This document shows, one piece after another, positions 32,651-41,472 of a stretch of DNA of 64,000 bases (position 1 is its first letter; each line of letters begins with the position of its first letter). The notes beneath the pieces are model-generated. The model worked only from the letters and a program-made list of their open reading frames with translations, was not told the origin of the DNA and searched no databases. The DNA is taken from the NCBI GenBank assembly GCA_036675265.1, contig JAKFFJ010000024.1, forward strand, positions 27,198 through 91,197. The letters are read 5' to 3'. The position numbers and the translations under genes were made by a program. This DNA comes from CAMPJU01 sp036675265. Its GTDB lineage: Bacteria; Pseudomonadota; Gammaproteobacteria; Xanthomonadales; Xanthomonadaceae.

Positions 32651-33919
32651 ATGACCCACTCGGCGGACGTGAGGCACCACGCGGCGCTGGATGCGCGGAT
32701 GGTGGACGCGGCGCGGGGGATCCGGTTGCTGACGCTCACCAGCTGGCCGGCCAGCGAACAGGCGGCGTTCCTGGCCGATTACGCGCGCGGGCAGCCGCGC
32801 CTGCCGCGCCACGACTACCCGGCGCACGATTTCAGCGCGGAGCGTCGCGAGCTGGCCGCCGTGGCCGCGGAGGCCGATCCCGACCATCCGCTCGGGACCT
32901 ACGTCGCGGAGTCCGCACGGAGCTGGGACGTCGCCGCGCAGTTGCTGGAGGCACTCGGCACCGCGGCGGTCACCACCCATTCCATCGCGCTGTACGGGCG
33001 GCCGGACGAGAAGCTGCCGGGCGGCCCCAGTACCCGGGAGGCCGCGCGGCACTTCATCGAGATCGCCGACGAACTCGACCGGGAATTGCTGGCACCGGCG
33101 GAAAACGTCGAGATTTCGGCGACGGCGTTGCAGTTGCAGCTGCAGTCCGACCTCGACCGGTTCTTCGACGGCCGCGTCATCGAGGTCGTGCTCGACCCGG
33201 AACTGATCGCCAAGGCCGCCGCGGGCGCGACCCGCATCCGGCTGCGTGCCGGCGCCGCCTATTCGGACTACGACCGCCAGCAGCTCTACCACCACGAGGC
33301 GCTGGTGCATTCGCTCACCGCGCTCAACGGGCGCGAACAGCCGGTGCTGGCCAGCCTGGCGCTGGCCTCCCCACGCACCACCGCCACCCAGGAAGGCCTG
33401 GCGACGTTCGCCGAGCAGATCACCGGCAGCATCGACATCGAGCGCATGAAGCGGATCAGCCTGCGCATCGACGCGGTGGCGATGGCACTGGAGGGCGCGG
33501 ATTTCCTCGAGGTGTTCCGCTATTTCCTGGCCGCGGGCCAGACCGAGGCGGAGGGGTTCGCATCGTCGCAGCGCGTGTTCCGCGGCGTGCCCGTCACCGG
33601 CGGGTCGGCCTTCACCAAGGACGCGGTGTACCTGCGCGGCCTGATCGGCGTGCACACGTTCTTCCGCTGGGCGCTGCGCCACCGGCAGCTGCGGCTGTGC
33701 CGGCTGCTGTTTGCCGGGAAGATGACGCTGGCGGACGTGTTGCGCTTCGAGCCGCTGTTCGACGCCTCCGGGGGCACGCCGGCGCTCCTGCCGCCGCGCT
33801 GGCTGCCCCGCTGGGTCGCCCGCGCGAACGGCCTGGCCGGGATGCTGGCGTTTTCCCTGTTCGCCAACCGCATCCGGCTGGACCGGATCCTCGAGACCGA
33901 GACCGTCCTCGACCTTTAG
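32651..33919 (+). CDS. DUF1704 / QEGLA-motif metallopeptidase-like protein
   Basis: 422 residues from ATG 32651. The family signature is seen as HHEALVHSL (HExxxH zinc site) and, some 30 residues later, TQEGLATFAEQ, the QEGLA motif with the third ligand. Bacterial members are annotated as flavohemoglobin expression-modulating; the same family includes the human tubulin tyrosine carboxypeptidases (MATCAP). No signal peptide. The bacterial substrate is unknown; carboxypeptidase activity is an inference from the intact zinc motif. Flanked by the inverted repeat upstream and maeB downstream. Confidence 0.88.
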   Translation: MTHSADVRHHAALDARMVDAARGIRLLTLTSWPASEQAAFLADYARGQPRLPRHDYPAHDFSAERRELAAVAAEADPDHPLGTYVAESARSWDVAAQLLEALGTAAVTTHSIALYGRPDEKLPGGPSTREAARHFIEIADELDRELLAPAENVEISATALQLQLQSDLDRFFDGRVIEVVLDPELIAKAAAGATRIRLRAGAAYSDYDRQQLYHHEALVHSLTALNGREQPVLASLALASPRTTATQEGLATFAEQITGSIDIERMKRISLRIDAVAMALEGADFLEVFRYFLAAGQTEAEGFASSQRVFRGVPVTGGSAFTKDAVYLRGLIGVHTFFRWALRHRQLRLCRLLFAGKMTLADVLRFEPLFDASGGTPALLPPRWLPRWVARANGLAGMLAFSLFANRIRLDRILETETVLDL

Positions 33920-33935
33920 CGCACCGGGGCCACGC

Positions 33936-33941
33936 TAGAAT
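33936..33941 (+). promoter_or_regulatory. TAGAAT -10 box for maeB
   Basis: TAGAAT 27 bp before the maeB ATG. A start site about seven bases on would leave a leader of roughly 20 bases. Confidence 0.4.
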
Positions 33942-33968
33942 CGTCGATCCCCCCGCGTTGCCGCCGAA

Positions 33969-36302
33969 ATGCCCGATAACGCTGCAGATCCACCCCCCAA
34001 CGACGACCTCCGGCAAGCCGCGCTGGAATACCACCAGCTGGACCCGCCCGGGAAGATCAAGGTGGTGCCGACCAAGGCGATGGTCACCCAGCGCGACCTG
34101 GCGCTGGCCTATTCGCCTGGCGTCGCCTATGCCTGCGAGGAAATCGTCGCCGACCCCCGCGCCGCCAGTCGCCTGACGGCCCGCGGCAACCTGGTGGGGG
34201 TGGTCACCAACGGCACCGCGGTGCTCGGGCTGGGCGACATCGGTCCGCTCGCCGGCAAGCCGGTGATGGAAGGCAAGGGCGTGCTGTTCCAGAAGTTCGC
34301 CGGCATCGACGTGTTCGACATCGAGATCGACGAGCGCGACCCGGACAAGCTGGTCGAGATCATTGCTGCGCTGGAACCGACCTTCGGTGGCATCAACCTC
34401 GAGGACATCAAGGCGCCGGAATGCTTCATCGTCGAGCGCAAGCTGCGCGAGCGGATGAACATCCCGGTCTTCCACGACGACCAGCACGGCACCGCGATCA
34501 TCGTCGGCGCCGCGGTGCTCAACGCGCTGGAGATCGTCGGCAAGGACATCGCCGGGGTCAAGGTCGCCACGACCGGCGCCGGTGCGGCGGGCATCGCCTG
34601 CCTGGACATGCTGGTGGCGCTGGGCGTGCGCAAGGACAACATCATCGCGTTCGACCGCGAGGGGGTGATCTTCAAGGGCCGCCCCAACCTGGATCCGGAC
34701 AAGGCGCGCTACGCCGCCGACACCGACAAGCGCGAACTCGCGCAGATCGTCGCCGGTGCGGACGTGTTCCTGGGATTGTCCGCGGGCGGGATCCTCAAGC
34801 CCGAGATGGTCGCCACGATGGCCGACAAGCCGGTGATCCTGGCGCTCGCCAACCCCAACCCGGAGATCCTGCCGGAGGACGCGAAGCGGGTGCGGCCGGA
34901 CTGCATCATCGCGACCGGGCGCAGCGACTACCCCAACCAGGTCAACAACGCGCTGTGCTTCCCGTACATCTTCCGCGGCGCGCTGGACGTGGGCGCGCGC
35001 GAGATCGACGAGGCGATGAAGCTCGCCTGCGTGCGTGCCATCGCACAACTGGCACGGATGGAGGCCGGCGACCTGGCCAGCGCGTACGGCGGCGACATCC
35101 CGACGTTCGGCCCGGAGTACCTCATCCCGCGCCCGTTCGACCCGCGGCTGCTGGTGATGCTCGCGCCCGCGGTGGCGCGTGCCGCCATGGCATCGGGCAT
35201 CGCGGACCGTCCCATCGAGGACATGGAAGCCTACGAGGAGAAGCTGGGGCAGTTCATCCACCGCACCGGCCTGCTGATGAAGCCGGTGTACGACCGCGCG
35301 CGCCGCGACCGCAAGCGCGTCGTCTATGCGGAGGGCGAGGAATTCATCGTGCTGCGCGGCGTGCAGACGGTGGTCGACGAGCAGCTGGCGTTCCCGATCC
35401 TGGTCGGCCGCCCGGAGGTGATCCACGCGCGCATCGAGAAGCTCGGCCTGCGCATGCGCGAGGGCGTCGACTACGAGCTGACCAACATCAACTCCGACCC
35501 GCGCTTCGACGCGTACTGGCAGCAGTACCACGCGTTGACCGCGCGTCGCGGCGTGACCCCGGACGCCGCCAAGAACCTGATGCGGTCGCGTCCGGCGCTG
35601 ATCGCGGCGCTGATGGTCGAGCGGGGGGAGGCGGATGCGCTGATCTGCGGCGTGGTGGGGCGCTTCCACAAGAAGCTCGGCTACCTGCGCAGCGTGTTCG
35701 ACTTCGACCCGGGCGTGACCGGCACGGCCGCGATGACCGGCGTGATCAACGACCAGGGCGCGTGGTTCTTCCTGGACACCCACGTCCAGCTCGACCCTTC
35801 GGCCGAGCAGCTGGCCGAGGCGACATTGCAGGCGACGCTGCGGCTGAAGCTGTTCGGCGTCGAGCCCAAGGTGGCGCTGTTGTCCCACTCCGACTTCGGC
35901 AGCCACCAGGACGAATCGGCCGCCAAGATGCGCCGGGTCCGCGAAATCCTGTCGCGGCGCATGCCGCGGCTGGAAGTCGACGGCGAGATGATGGCCGACA
36001 CCGCCTGGAACGCGGAGCTGCGCCACCGCATCTTCCCGGGCAACACGCTCACCGGCCGCGCCAACCTGTTCGTGATGCCCAACCTGGACGCGGCCAACAT
36101 CGTCTACAACATGGTCAAGGTGATGACCGATGGCGTGGCGCTCGGCCCGATCCTGATGGGCCTGGACCAGCCGGCACACATCCTGACCCCGGCATCCACC
36201 CCCAGGCGCGTGGTCAACATGACCGCGATCGCCGCCGTCGACGCACAGATCCGTGCCCACCAGCCCAGCCTCGGCTTCGGCCGGCTGCTGCGCCGCGAGT
36301 AG
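33969..36302 (+). CDS. maeB: NADP-dependent malic enzyme with phosphotransacetylase-like domain
   Basis: Decarboxylates malate to pyruvate with NADP reduction. 777 residues, the usual length of the hybrid form. Residues 20-430 are the malic enzyme: LALAYSPGVAYAC, GLGDIGPLAGKPVMEGK, FGGINLEDIKAPECF, FHDDQHGTA, then the nucleotide loop TTGAGAAGIACLDML and NPNPEILPEDA. The C-terminal 330 residues resemble phosphotransacetylase (DPGVTGTAAMTGVINDQG, MPNLDAANIVYNM) and in relatives serve allosteric control by acetyl-CoA. The stop codon is part of the TAGAAT box in front of aceE, 9 bp away. Confidence 0.96.
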   Translation: MPDNAADPPPNDDLRQAALEYHQLDPPGKIKVVPTKAMVTQRDLALAYSPGVAYACEEIVADPRAASRLTARGNLVGVVTNGTAVLGLGDIGPLAGKPVMEGKGVLFQKFAGIDVFDIEIDERDPDKLVEIIAALEPTFGGINLEDIKAPECFIVERKLRERMNIPVFHDDQHGTAIIVGAAVLNALEIVGKDIAGVKVATTGAGAAGIACLDMLVALGVRKDNIIAFDREGVIFKGRPNLDPDKARYAADTDKRELAQIVAGADVFLGLSAGGILKPEMVATMADKPVILALANPNPEILPEDAKRVRPDCIIATGRSDYPNQVNNALCFPYIFRGALDVGAREIDEAMKLACVRAIAQLARMEAGDLASAYGGDIPTFGPEYLIPRPFDPRLLVMLAPAVARAAMASGIADRPIEDMEAYEEKLGQFIHRTGLLMKPVYDRARRDRKRVVYAEGEEFIVLRGVQTVVDEQLAFPILVGRPEVIHARIEKLGLRMREGVDYELTNINSDPRFDAYWQQYHALTARRGVTPDAAKNLMRSRPALIAALMVERGEADALICGVVGRFHKKLGYLRSVFDFDPGVTGTAAMTGVINDQGAWFFLDTHVQLDPSAEQLAEATLQATLRLKLFGVEPKVALLSHSDFGSHQDESAAKMRRVREILSRRMPRLEVDGEMMADTAWNAELRHRIFPGNTLTGRANLFVMPNLDAANIVYNMVKVMTDGVALGPILMGLDQPAHILTPASTPRRVVNMTAIAAVDAQIRAHQPSLGFGRLLRRE

Positions 36303-36305
36303 AAT
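36300..36305 (+). promoter_or_regulatory. TAGAAT -10 box sharing the maeB stop codon
   Basis: TAGAAT, of which TAG is the maeB stop, lies six bases before the aceE ATG. This would give aceE its own, leaderless, transcript in addition to readthrough from maeB. Confidence 0.4.
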
Positions 36306-36311
36306 TCACGC

Positions 36312-39002
36312 ATGAACTGGCTCAACGAAATGCTGCAGGACGACCCCGATCCGACCCAGACCAGGGAGTGGGTGGAGTCGATCAAGGCCGTCATCGACAA
36401 CGACGGCGCCGAACGCGCGCACCAGCTGCTGGAGGGCATGGTCGAACTGACCCGCCGGGCCGGTGCGCACCTCCCGTTCGCGCCCACGACCGAGTACATC
36501 AACACCATCCCCCCGCACCTGGAGGCGCGCAGCCCGGGCGACGCGGCGATGGAATGGCGCATCCGCTCGATCATCCGCTGGAACGCGATGGCGATGGTGG
36601 TGCGCGCCAACCGCAAGCCGGGCGACCTGGGCGGGCACATCGCCAGCTTCGCATCGGGCGCCACGCTCTACGACGTCGGCTTCAACCATTTCTGGCGGGC
36701 GCCGTCCGCCGAGCATCCTGGCGACCTGCTCTACATCCAGGGCCACAGCTCGCCGGGCATCTACGCGCGGTCGTTCCTGGAAGGGCGCTTGGACGAGTCG
36801 CACCTGGACCGCTTCCGCATGGAGGTCGACGGAGGCGGGCTGTCGAGCTATCCGCACCCGTGGCTGATGCCGGACTACTGGCAGACCCCGACGGTCAGCA
36901 TGGGCCTGGGACCCATCGCGGCCATCTACCAGGCGCGCAACTGGAAGTACCTGGAGGCGCGCGGCCTGATGCCCAGGACCGACCGCAAGGTCTGGTGCTT
37001 CCTGGGGGACGGCGAGACCGACGAGCCCGAGTCGCTGGGCGCGTTGTCGGTCGCCGGCCGCGAAGGCCTGGACAACCTGGTCTTCGTCGTCAACTGCAAC
37101 CTGCAGCGGCTCGACGGCCCGGTGCGCGGCAACGGCAAGATCATCCAGGAGCTGGAAGGCAACTTCCGCGGCGCCGGCTGGAACGTGCTCAAGGTCATCT
37201 GGGGCAGCTACTGGGACCCGCTCCTGGCACGCGACACGAGCGGCAAGCTGCGCCAGCTGATGATGGAAACCGTCGACGGCGAGTACCAGAACTGCAAGGC
37301 GTTCGGCGGCGCGTACACGCGCGAGAACTTCTTCGGCAAGTACCCGGAGACCGCGCAGCTCGTCGCCAGCATGAGCGACGAGGACGTGTGGCGGCTCAAC
37401 CGCGGCGGCCACGACCCGCACAAGGTCTACGCGGCGTACCACGAAGCCGTGCGCACCAAGGGCATGCCGACCGTGATCCTGGCCAAGACGGTCAAGGGCT
37501 ACGGCATGGGCGAGGCGGGCGAGTCGCTCAACCCGACCCACGGCACCAAGAAGATGGACGACGAGGCGATCAGCATCTTCCGCGACCGCTTCAACGTGCC
37601 GGTGACCGACGAGCAGCTGGCCGAGGGGACGATCCCGTTCTTCCACCCGGGCGAGGACTCGGAGGAAGTGCAGTACATGAAGGAGCGCCGCGCGGCGCTC
37701 GGCGGCTTCCTGCCGCAGCGCCGGCGCAAGGCCACCGAGTCGCTGAAGGCGCCGAAGCTGGAGGTGTTCGAGCGCCTGCTCAAGGACACGGGCGAGCGCG
37801 AGATCAGCACCACCATGGCCTTCGTGCAGGCGCTCAACATCACCCTGCGCGACAAGCAGGTCGGGCCGCGCTGCGTGCCGATCGTCGCCGACGAGGCGCG
37901 CACGTTCGGCATGGAGGGCATGTTCCGCCAGCTCGGCATCTACTCGCCGAAGGGCCAGCAGTACAAGCCGGTCGACCGCGACCAGCTCATGTACTACCGC
38001 GAGGACGAATCGGGCCAGGTGTTGGAGGAAGGCATCACCGAGTGCGGTGCGTTCTCCAGCTGGATGGCCTGCGCCACCAGCTACAGCACCAATGACGTGC
38101 AGCTGATGCCGTTCTACATCTACTACTCGATGTTCGGCTTCCAGCGCATCGGCGACAGTGCCTGGCAGGCGGCGGACATGCGCGCGCGCGGCTTCCTGCT
38201 CGGCGCGACCGCGGGCCGCACCACGCTCAACGGCGAGGGCCTGCAGCACGAGGACGGCCACAGCCACCTCCTGTCGAGCGCGATCCCGAACTGCCGCAGC
38301 TACGACCCGACCTTCGGCTACGAGGTCGTGGTGATCCTGCAGCACGGCATGCAGCGCATGCTCGAGGACCAGGTGGACGAGTACTACTACCTGACCCTGA
38401 TGAACGAGAACTACGCGCACCCGGCGATGCCGGAGGGCGCGGCTGAAGGGATCATCAGGGGCATGTACCTGCTCACCGACGCGGGCAAGCCGAAGAAGAA
38501 CGCGCTGCGCGTGCAGCTGCTGGGCAGCGGCACGATCCTGCGCGAGGCCATCGCCGCGGCGGAACTGCTGGACAAGGACTTCGGCATCACCGCCGACATC
38601 TGGTCGTGCCCGAGCTTCACCGAGCTGGCGCGCGACGGCCAGGCCGCGGAACGCTGGAACCGCCGCAACCCCGAGGCGAAGGAACCGCGCGTGCCGTACA
38701 TCACGGCGCTGCTCGACGGCCGCCAGGGACCGGCGATCGCCGCGACCGACTACGTGCGGATGTTCGCCGAGCAGGTCCGGCCGTTCGTGCCGATGCGCTA
38801 CACCGTGCTGGGCACCGACGGTTTCGGCCGCTCCGACACGCGCGCCAACCTGCGCCGCCACTTCGAGGTCGACCGCCACCACATCGCGCATGCCGCCATC
38901 GCGGCCCTGGCGGCGGAGGGCAAGATGACCGGCAAGGACGTGGCGCGGGCGATGACGCTGTACGGGATCGAGGGCGACAAGCCGAACCCGCTGGGGGCGT
39001 GA
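36312..39002 (+). CDS. aceE: Pyruvate dehydrogenase E1 component, homodimeric
   Basis: Decarboxylates pyruvate using thiamine diphosphate and passes the acetyl group to the E2 lipoyl domains. 896 residues, close to E. coli AceE. Family segments are FAPTTEYINTIPPH, GHIASFASGATLYDVGFNHF, the ThDP site CFLGDGETDEPESLGAL, NCNLQRLDGPVRGNGKI, and GLQHEDGHSHLLSSAIPNC. The C-terminus ends HIAHAAIAALAAEGKM. The usual aceF (E2) and lpd genes do not follow: the next gene is on the other strand. Paired with maeB, the operon would turn malate into acetyl-CoA. Confidence 0.97.
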   Translation: MNWLNEMLQDDPDPTQTREWVESIKAVIDNDGAERAHQLLEGMVELTRRAGAHLPFAPTTEYINTIPPHLEARSPGDAAMEWRIRSIIRWNAMAMVVRANRKPGDLGGHIASFASGATLYDVGFNHFWRAPSAEHPGDLLYIQGHSSPGIYARSFLEGRLDESHLDRFRMEVDGGGLSSYPHPWLMPDYWQTPTVSMGLGPIAAIYQARNWKYLEARGLMPRTDRKVWCFLGDGETDEPESLGALSVAGREGLDNLVFVVNCNLQRLDGPVRGNGKIIQELEGNFRGAGWNVLKVIWGSYWDPLLARDTSGKLRQLMMETVDGEYQNCKAFGGAYTRENFFGKYPETAQLVASMSDEDVWRLNRGGHDPHKVYAAYHEAVRTKGMPTVILAKTVKGYGMGEAGESLNPTHGTKKMDDEAISIFRDRFNVPVTDEQLAEGTIPFFHPGEDSEEVQYMKERRAALGGFLPQRRRKATESLKAPKLEVFERLLKDTGEREISTTMAFVQALNITLRDKQVGPRCVPIVADEARTFGMEGMFRQLGIYSPKGQQYKPVDRDQLMYYREDESGQVLEEGITECGAFSSWMACATSYSTNDVQLMPFYIYYSMFGFQRIGDSAWQAADMRARGFLLGATAGRTTLNGEGLQHEDGHSHLLSSAIPNCRSYDPTFGYEVVVILQHGMQRMLEDQVDEYYYLTLMNENYAHPAMPEGAAEGIIRGMYLLTDAGKPKKNALRVQLLGSGTILREAIAAAELLDKDFGITADIWSCPSFTELARDGQAAERWNRRNPEAKEPRVPYITALLDGRQGPAIAATDYVRMFAEQVRPFVPMRYTVLGTDGFGRSDTRANLRRHFEVDRHHIAHAAIAALAAEGKMTGKDVARAMTLYGIEGDKPNPLGA

Positions 39003-39003
39003 C

Positions 39004-39390
39004 TCAGCCGGTTTCGCGCAGGAAGTGCGTTGCCTGCGAACAGACGACCAGCTCGCCCTCCGCGCCGGCCGTCCCGCTGGCGCGCACGTCGTCCCCGACC
39101 ACCAGCGCCGCGACGTCCACCGGCGGCGCGGCGCAGAGGTTCCAGCGCGCCGGCAGGTGCACCTGCACGATGCCGTGCGCATCGGTGGCGACCTGGATGA
39201 CGGCGTTGCCGTCGTAGGCCCACGGGTCGGTGTCGATGGCGACGACCCGGCCGGCGATGGTGGCTTCCTGGCCCGGCTGCAGTACGGTACCCGAGGCGTT
39301 GCGGCTCACCACGCAGCCGGGCAAGGCCAGCGCCGCGGCGGCGCCCAGCAGCAGGATCGAAGCGCGAGGGGCTCTCGTCGAATGGCGCAT
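39004..39390 (-). CDS. Putative lipoprotein
   Basis: 128 residues. Signal with lipobox LPGC (about residue 26). The mature part has an OB-like beta pattern: EATIAGRVVAIDTDPWAYDG, AVIQVATDAHGIVQVHLPA and VVGDDVRASGTAG, with cysteines in WNLCAAPP and VVCSQATHF that could form a disulfide. No named family. It faces aceE (1 bp between stops) and follows the metallo-beta-lactamase-like gene by 17 bp. Confidence 0.75.
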   Translation of the reverse strand: MRHSTRAPRASILLLGAAAALALPGCVVSRNASGTVLQPGQEATIAGRVVAIDTDPWAYDGNAVIQVATDAHGIVQVHLPARWNLCAAPPVDVAALVVGDDVRASGTAGAEGELVVCSQATHFLRETG

Positions 39391-39407
39391 GGGCAGGTCT
39401 CCGTCGT

Positions 39408-40403
39408 TCAGGCAGGACAGTAACGCGTCGCGCGATCGTCCTCGCCGCGCAGCACGTCATCCAAGTACTGGCCGAGCATGTCGCGCGCACGGTCGTGCGC
39501 GCCCGCAGGCAGCAATCCGCCCACCCCGTCGATCCACTGGTCCGCACAGGTCGCGGCATCGGCGTCGGACGCGGCGCAGGCGAGCAGGCCGTCGAACGCG
39601 GTGCGCCAGGCCTCGAATCCCGCGCGGTCCATCGGTGCGCCGTGCCCCGGCACCAGCAGGGTGAAATCGGTTGCATCGATGACCCTGAGCGCGGCGTGCC
39701 AGCCCTGCGGGCACGCGGTCTCCAGGAAAGGCACCGGCAACGTCACCAGGTCGCCTGCCAGCAGGACCCGCGTGGTGGGGTCATACAGCCACAGGTCGCC
39801 CGCGGTGACCGCATGGTCCGCCAGGCCGACGTACACCTTGCGGCCGGCGATCGTGCCCAGCTCGCCGCGGCTCACCGTTTCCGTCGGCAACAGCGCGCCG
39901 GCATCGGCGATGGTGGCGATGTCGCCCTGCACGTCGGACAGCATCGGTCCCTCCAACTCGCCACGCGCGATCATCGCTTCCGACTGCCGGCGGCTCTCGG
40001 CCAGGACACCCGGCAGCGCGGCGACCACGGCGTTGCTCCCGTACACCGGCGCGTCGGGCCAGGTGTCCAGCAGCAGGCGATTGCCGCTCGCGTGGTCCAG
40101 GTGCCAGTGGCTGTTGACGATGGCAGATACCGGCAGCCCGCTGGCGTGCGCGAACGTCAACAGCCGGCGGGCATGCGCCTCGTGCCGGCCGGTATCGAAC
40201 ACGATCCAGCCGTCGGCCCCGCGCAGCATCACGCTGTTGCCGTCGGGCTGGCGCCCGGGCTCGAAGCCGCCGCGGAACAGCACGGTGCCTTCCGCGATGG
40301 CCTCGCCGTCGAGGATCGCGGCGACGTCGGGCTGGACATCGGGAGGCGATGCGCAACCGGCCACGAACAGCATTCCGAGCGATGCGGCGAGCAACGAACG
40401 CAT
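39408..40403 (-). CDS. MBL-fold metallo-hydrolase, lipoprotein
   Basis: 331 residues from ATG 40403. Lipobox VAGC near residue 17. The metallo-beta-lactamase fold shows the zinc motif NSHWHLDHASGN, the later VLLAGDLVTLPVPF (bridging Asp) and LVPGHGAPMDRAG (His). The C-terminal stretch with two likely disulfide cysteines (LLACAASDADAATCADQW) is an extension. Beta-lactamase activity need not follow; relatives act on varied esters and lactones. No functional hint from neighbours. Confidence 0.88.
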   Translation of the reverse strand: MRSLLAASLGMLFVAGCASPPDVQPDVAAILDGEAIAEGTVLFRGGFEPGRQPDGNSVMLRGADGWIVFDTGRHEAHARRLLTFAHASGLPVSAIVNSHWHLDHASGNRLLLDTWPDAPVYGSNAVVAALPGVLAESRRQSEAMIARGELEGPMLSDVQGDIATIADAGALLPTETVSRGELGTIAGRKVYVGLADHAVTAGDLWLYDPTTRVLLAGDLVTLPVPFLETACPQGWHAALRVIDATDFTLLVPGHGAPMDRAGFEAWRTAFDGLLACAASDADAATCADQWIDGVGGLLPAGAHDRARDMLGQYLDDVLRGEDDRATRYCPA

Positions 40404-40423
40404 TCGATCCCTCCCGAACAGAA

Positions 40424-40457
40424 GCGGCCCCGCCACGTTAACCCGTGGCGGGGCCGC
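40424..40457 (-). terminator. Strong stem-loop downstream of the RcnB-like gene
   Basis: Perfect 14-bp GC-rich stem (40424-40437 with 40444-40457), 6-base loop, 27 bp past the stop of the RcnB-like gene on the minus strand and followed by TTCTGTT. It separates that gene from the MBL-fold gene. Confidence 0.75.
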
Positions 40458-40483
40458 CTGTAGTGCCCAAGGTCACGACGGGA

Positions 40484-40900
40484 TCAGTAACCGAGCGCGT
40501 CCAGGACCAGGCCGGTGGCCACCTGCACGAGCAGGTAACGGTCGTCCACCGGGCGGACCCAGCGGTAGCCGTCCGGCGGTGTCCGCAGGCCGTACGCGCG
40601 GTAGTCGTCGACGTAATACGGATCGAGGTACCCGACCGGGACGCGATCGCCGCGATTCCAGCGCTGCTTGTACCAGCCCAGGTGCAGGCCGTTGTCGTGG
40701 CGACCCTGCGCCTTCGGGTTGTTGCCGCGGCGGTCGTCGTCGACCACGATCACGCGGTCGCCGCGGAAGTCACGATCGACCACCACTACCGCGTCGGGGC
40801 GGTGGTCCTTGTGCTTGTGCTTGTGCTTGTCCTTGGCGATCGCCGGCGTGCTTGCAAGCGCAATCGCGGCAATGGCGGTTGTCAGGATGCGGGTCTTCAT
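40484..40900 (-). CDS. RcnB-family-like periplasmic protein
   Basis: 138 residues from ATG 40900, with GGAGGCC seven bases upstream. Signal peptide ILTTAIAAIALASTPAIA, then a His/Lys-rich stretch (DKHKHKHKDH). The C-terminal domain VPVGYLDPYYVDDYRAYGL ... GYRWVRPVDDRYLLVQVATG matches the RcnB fold, known in E. coli for nickel/cobalt homeostasis. The histidine repeats could bind metal, but the family is also widespread without known metal roles. Confidence 0.85.
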   Translation of the reverse strand: MKTRILTTAIAAIALASTPAIAKDKHKHKHKDHRPDAVVVVDRDFRGDRVIVVDDDRRGNNPKAQGRHDNGLHLGWYKQRWNRGDRVPVGYLDPYYVDDYRAYGLRTPPDGYRWVRPVDDRYLLVQVATGLVLDALGY

Positions 40901-41025
40901 GAGGGCCTCCATCGGCGGTTGCCGTGTACTGCAGACCCTACCCGGGAGCGGGTGAACAGGGCGCCAGAAAGTCCCGGATCCGTGATTCCCGTTCAGGATC
41001 GGTGGCCGAGTCGTGAACGTGCCGT

Positions 41026-41418
41026 TCAGCGTGCCGCCACGGCCTCCGGGCGCTCGCAGTCGGCGGCAACGGCCGTGTCGTCCCCGCGGACGCATAGCGC
41101 CTCGACTGCCAGCCCCGCGATCGCGCGCCGGGTCCCGGCCGGCAGGTCGAAGTGCCGGGGCGGTCGCGTGTCGCAGCGGCCGATGCGCGTGCCTGGAAGC
41201 GACGGTGTGCCGGCGCACGCGGCGGGGAACACGGTGTAGTAGCAGCGGCCGCTGGCGCTGGCCAGGCATTCGAAGCGGGCGATGCCCGACTCGACGGTGG
41301 CGATGCTGTGGAGCGTGTCCACGCCGTCCACGTTGCTGCGGTGGCTGAAGGTGCTGCCGCCGGGATCGACGCCGAACAGGGCGAGCAGGATTTGCAGGAG
41401 GGTGATCAGCATGTCCAT
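41026..41418 (-). CDS. Hypothetical exported or membrane-anchored protein
   Basis: 130 residues. N-terminal hydrophobic helix MDMLITLLQILLALFGV with no basic start, then a soluble region with five cysteines (FECLASASGRCYYTVFPAAC, RCDTRPP, LCVRGDD, DCERPE), consistent with disulfides outside the cytoplasm. A GAGAG sequence precedes the ATG. I recognise no family. Located between the RcnB-like gene and a palindromic repeat. Confidence 0.65.
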   Translation of the reverse strand: MDMLITLLQILLALFGVDPGGSTFSHRSNVDGVDTLHSIATVESGIARFECLASASGRCYYTVFPAACAGTPSLPGTRIGRCDTRPPRHFDLPAGTRRAIAGLAVEALCVRGDDTAVAADCERPEAVAAR

Positions 41419-41437
41419 GGCATCTCTCGTGGCGATC

Positions 41438-41464
41438 CTGGATTCCCGCCTTCGCGGGAATGAC
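41438..41464. repeat. TTCCCGCC/TTCGCGGGAA-family hairpin
   Basis: CTGGATTCCCGCCTTCGCGG followed by GAATGAC. It lies 8 bp past the LytTR gene stop, in place of a conventional terminator. Confidence 0.75.
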
Positions 41465-41472
41465 GGGCGGAT

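Noticed and set aside
36306..39182. Leftward frame of about 950 codons opposite aceE
   Set aside because: Antisense shadow of aceE, whose complete set of family motifs is on the plus strand.
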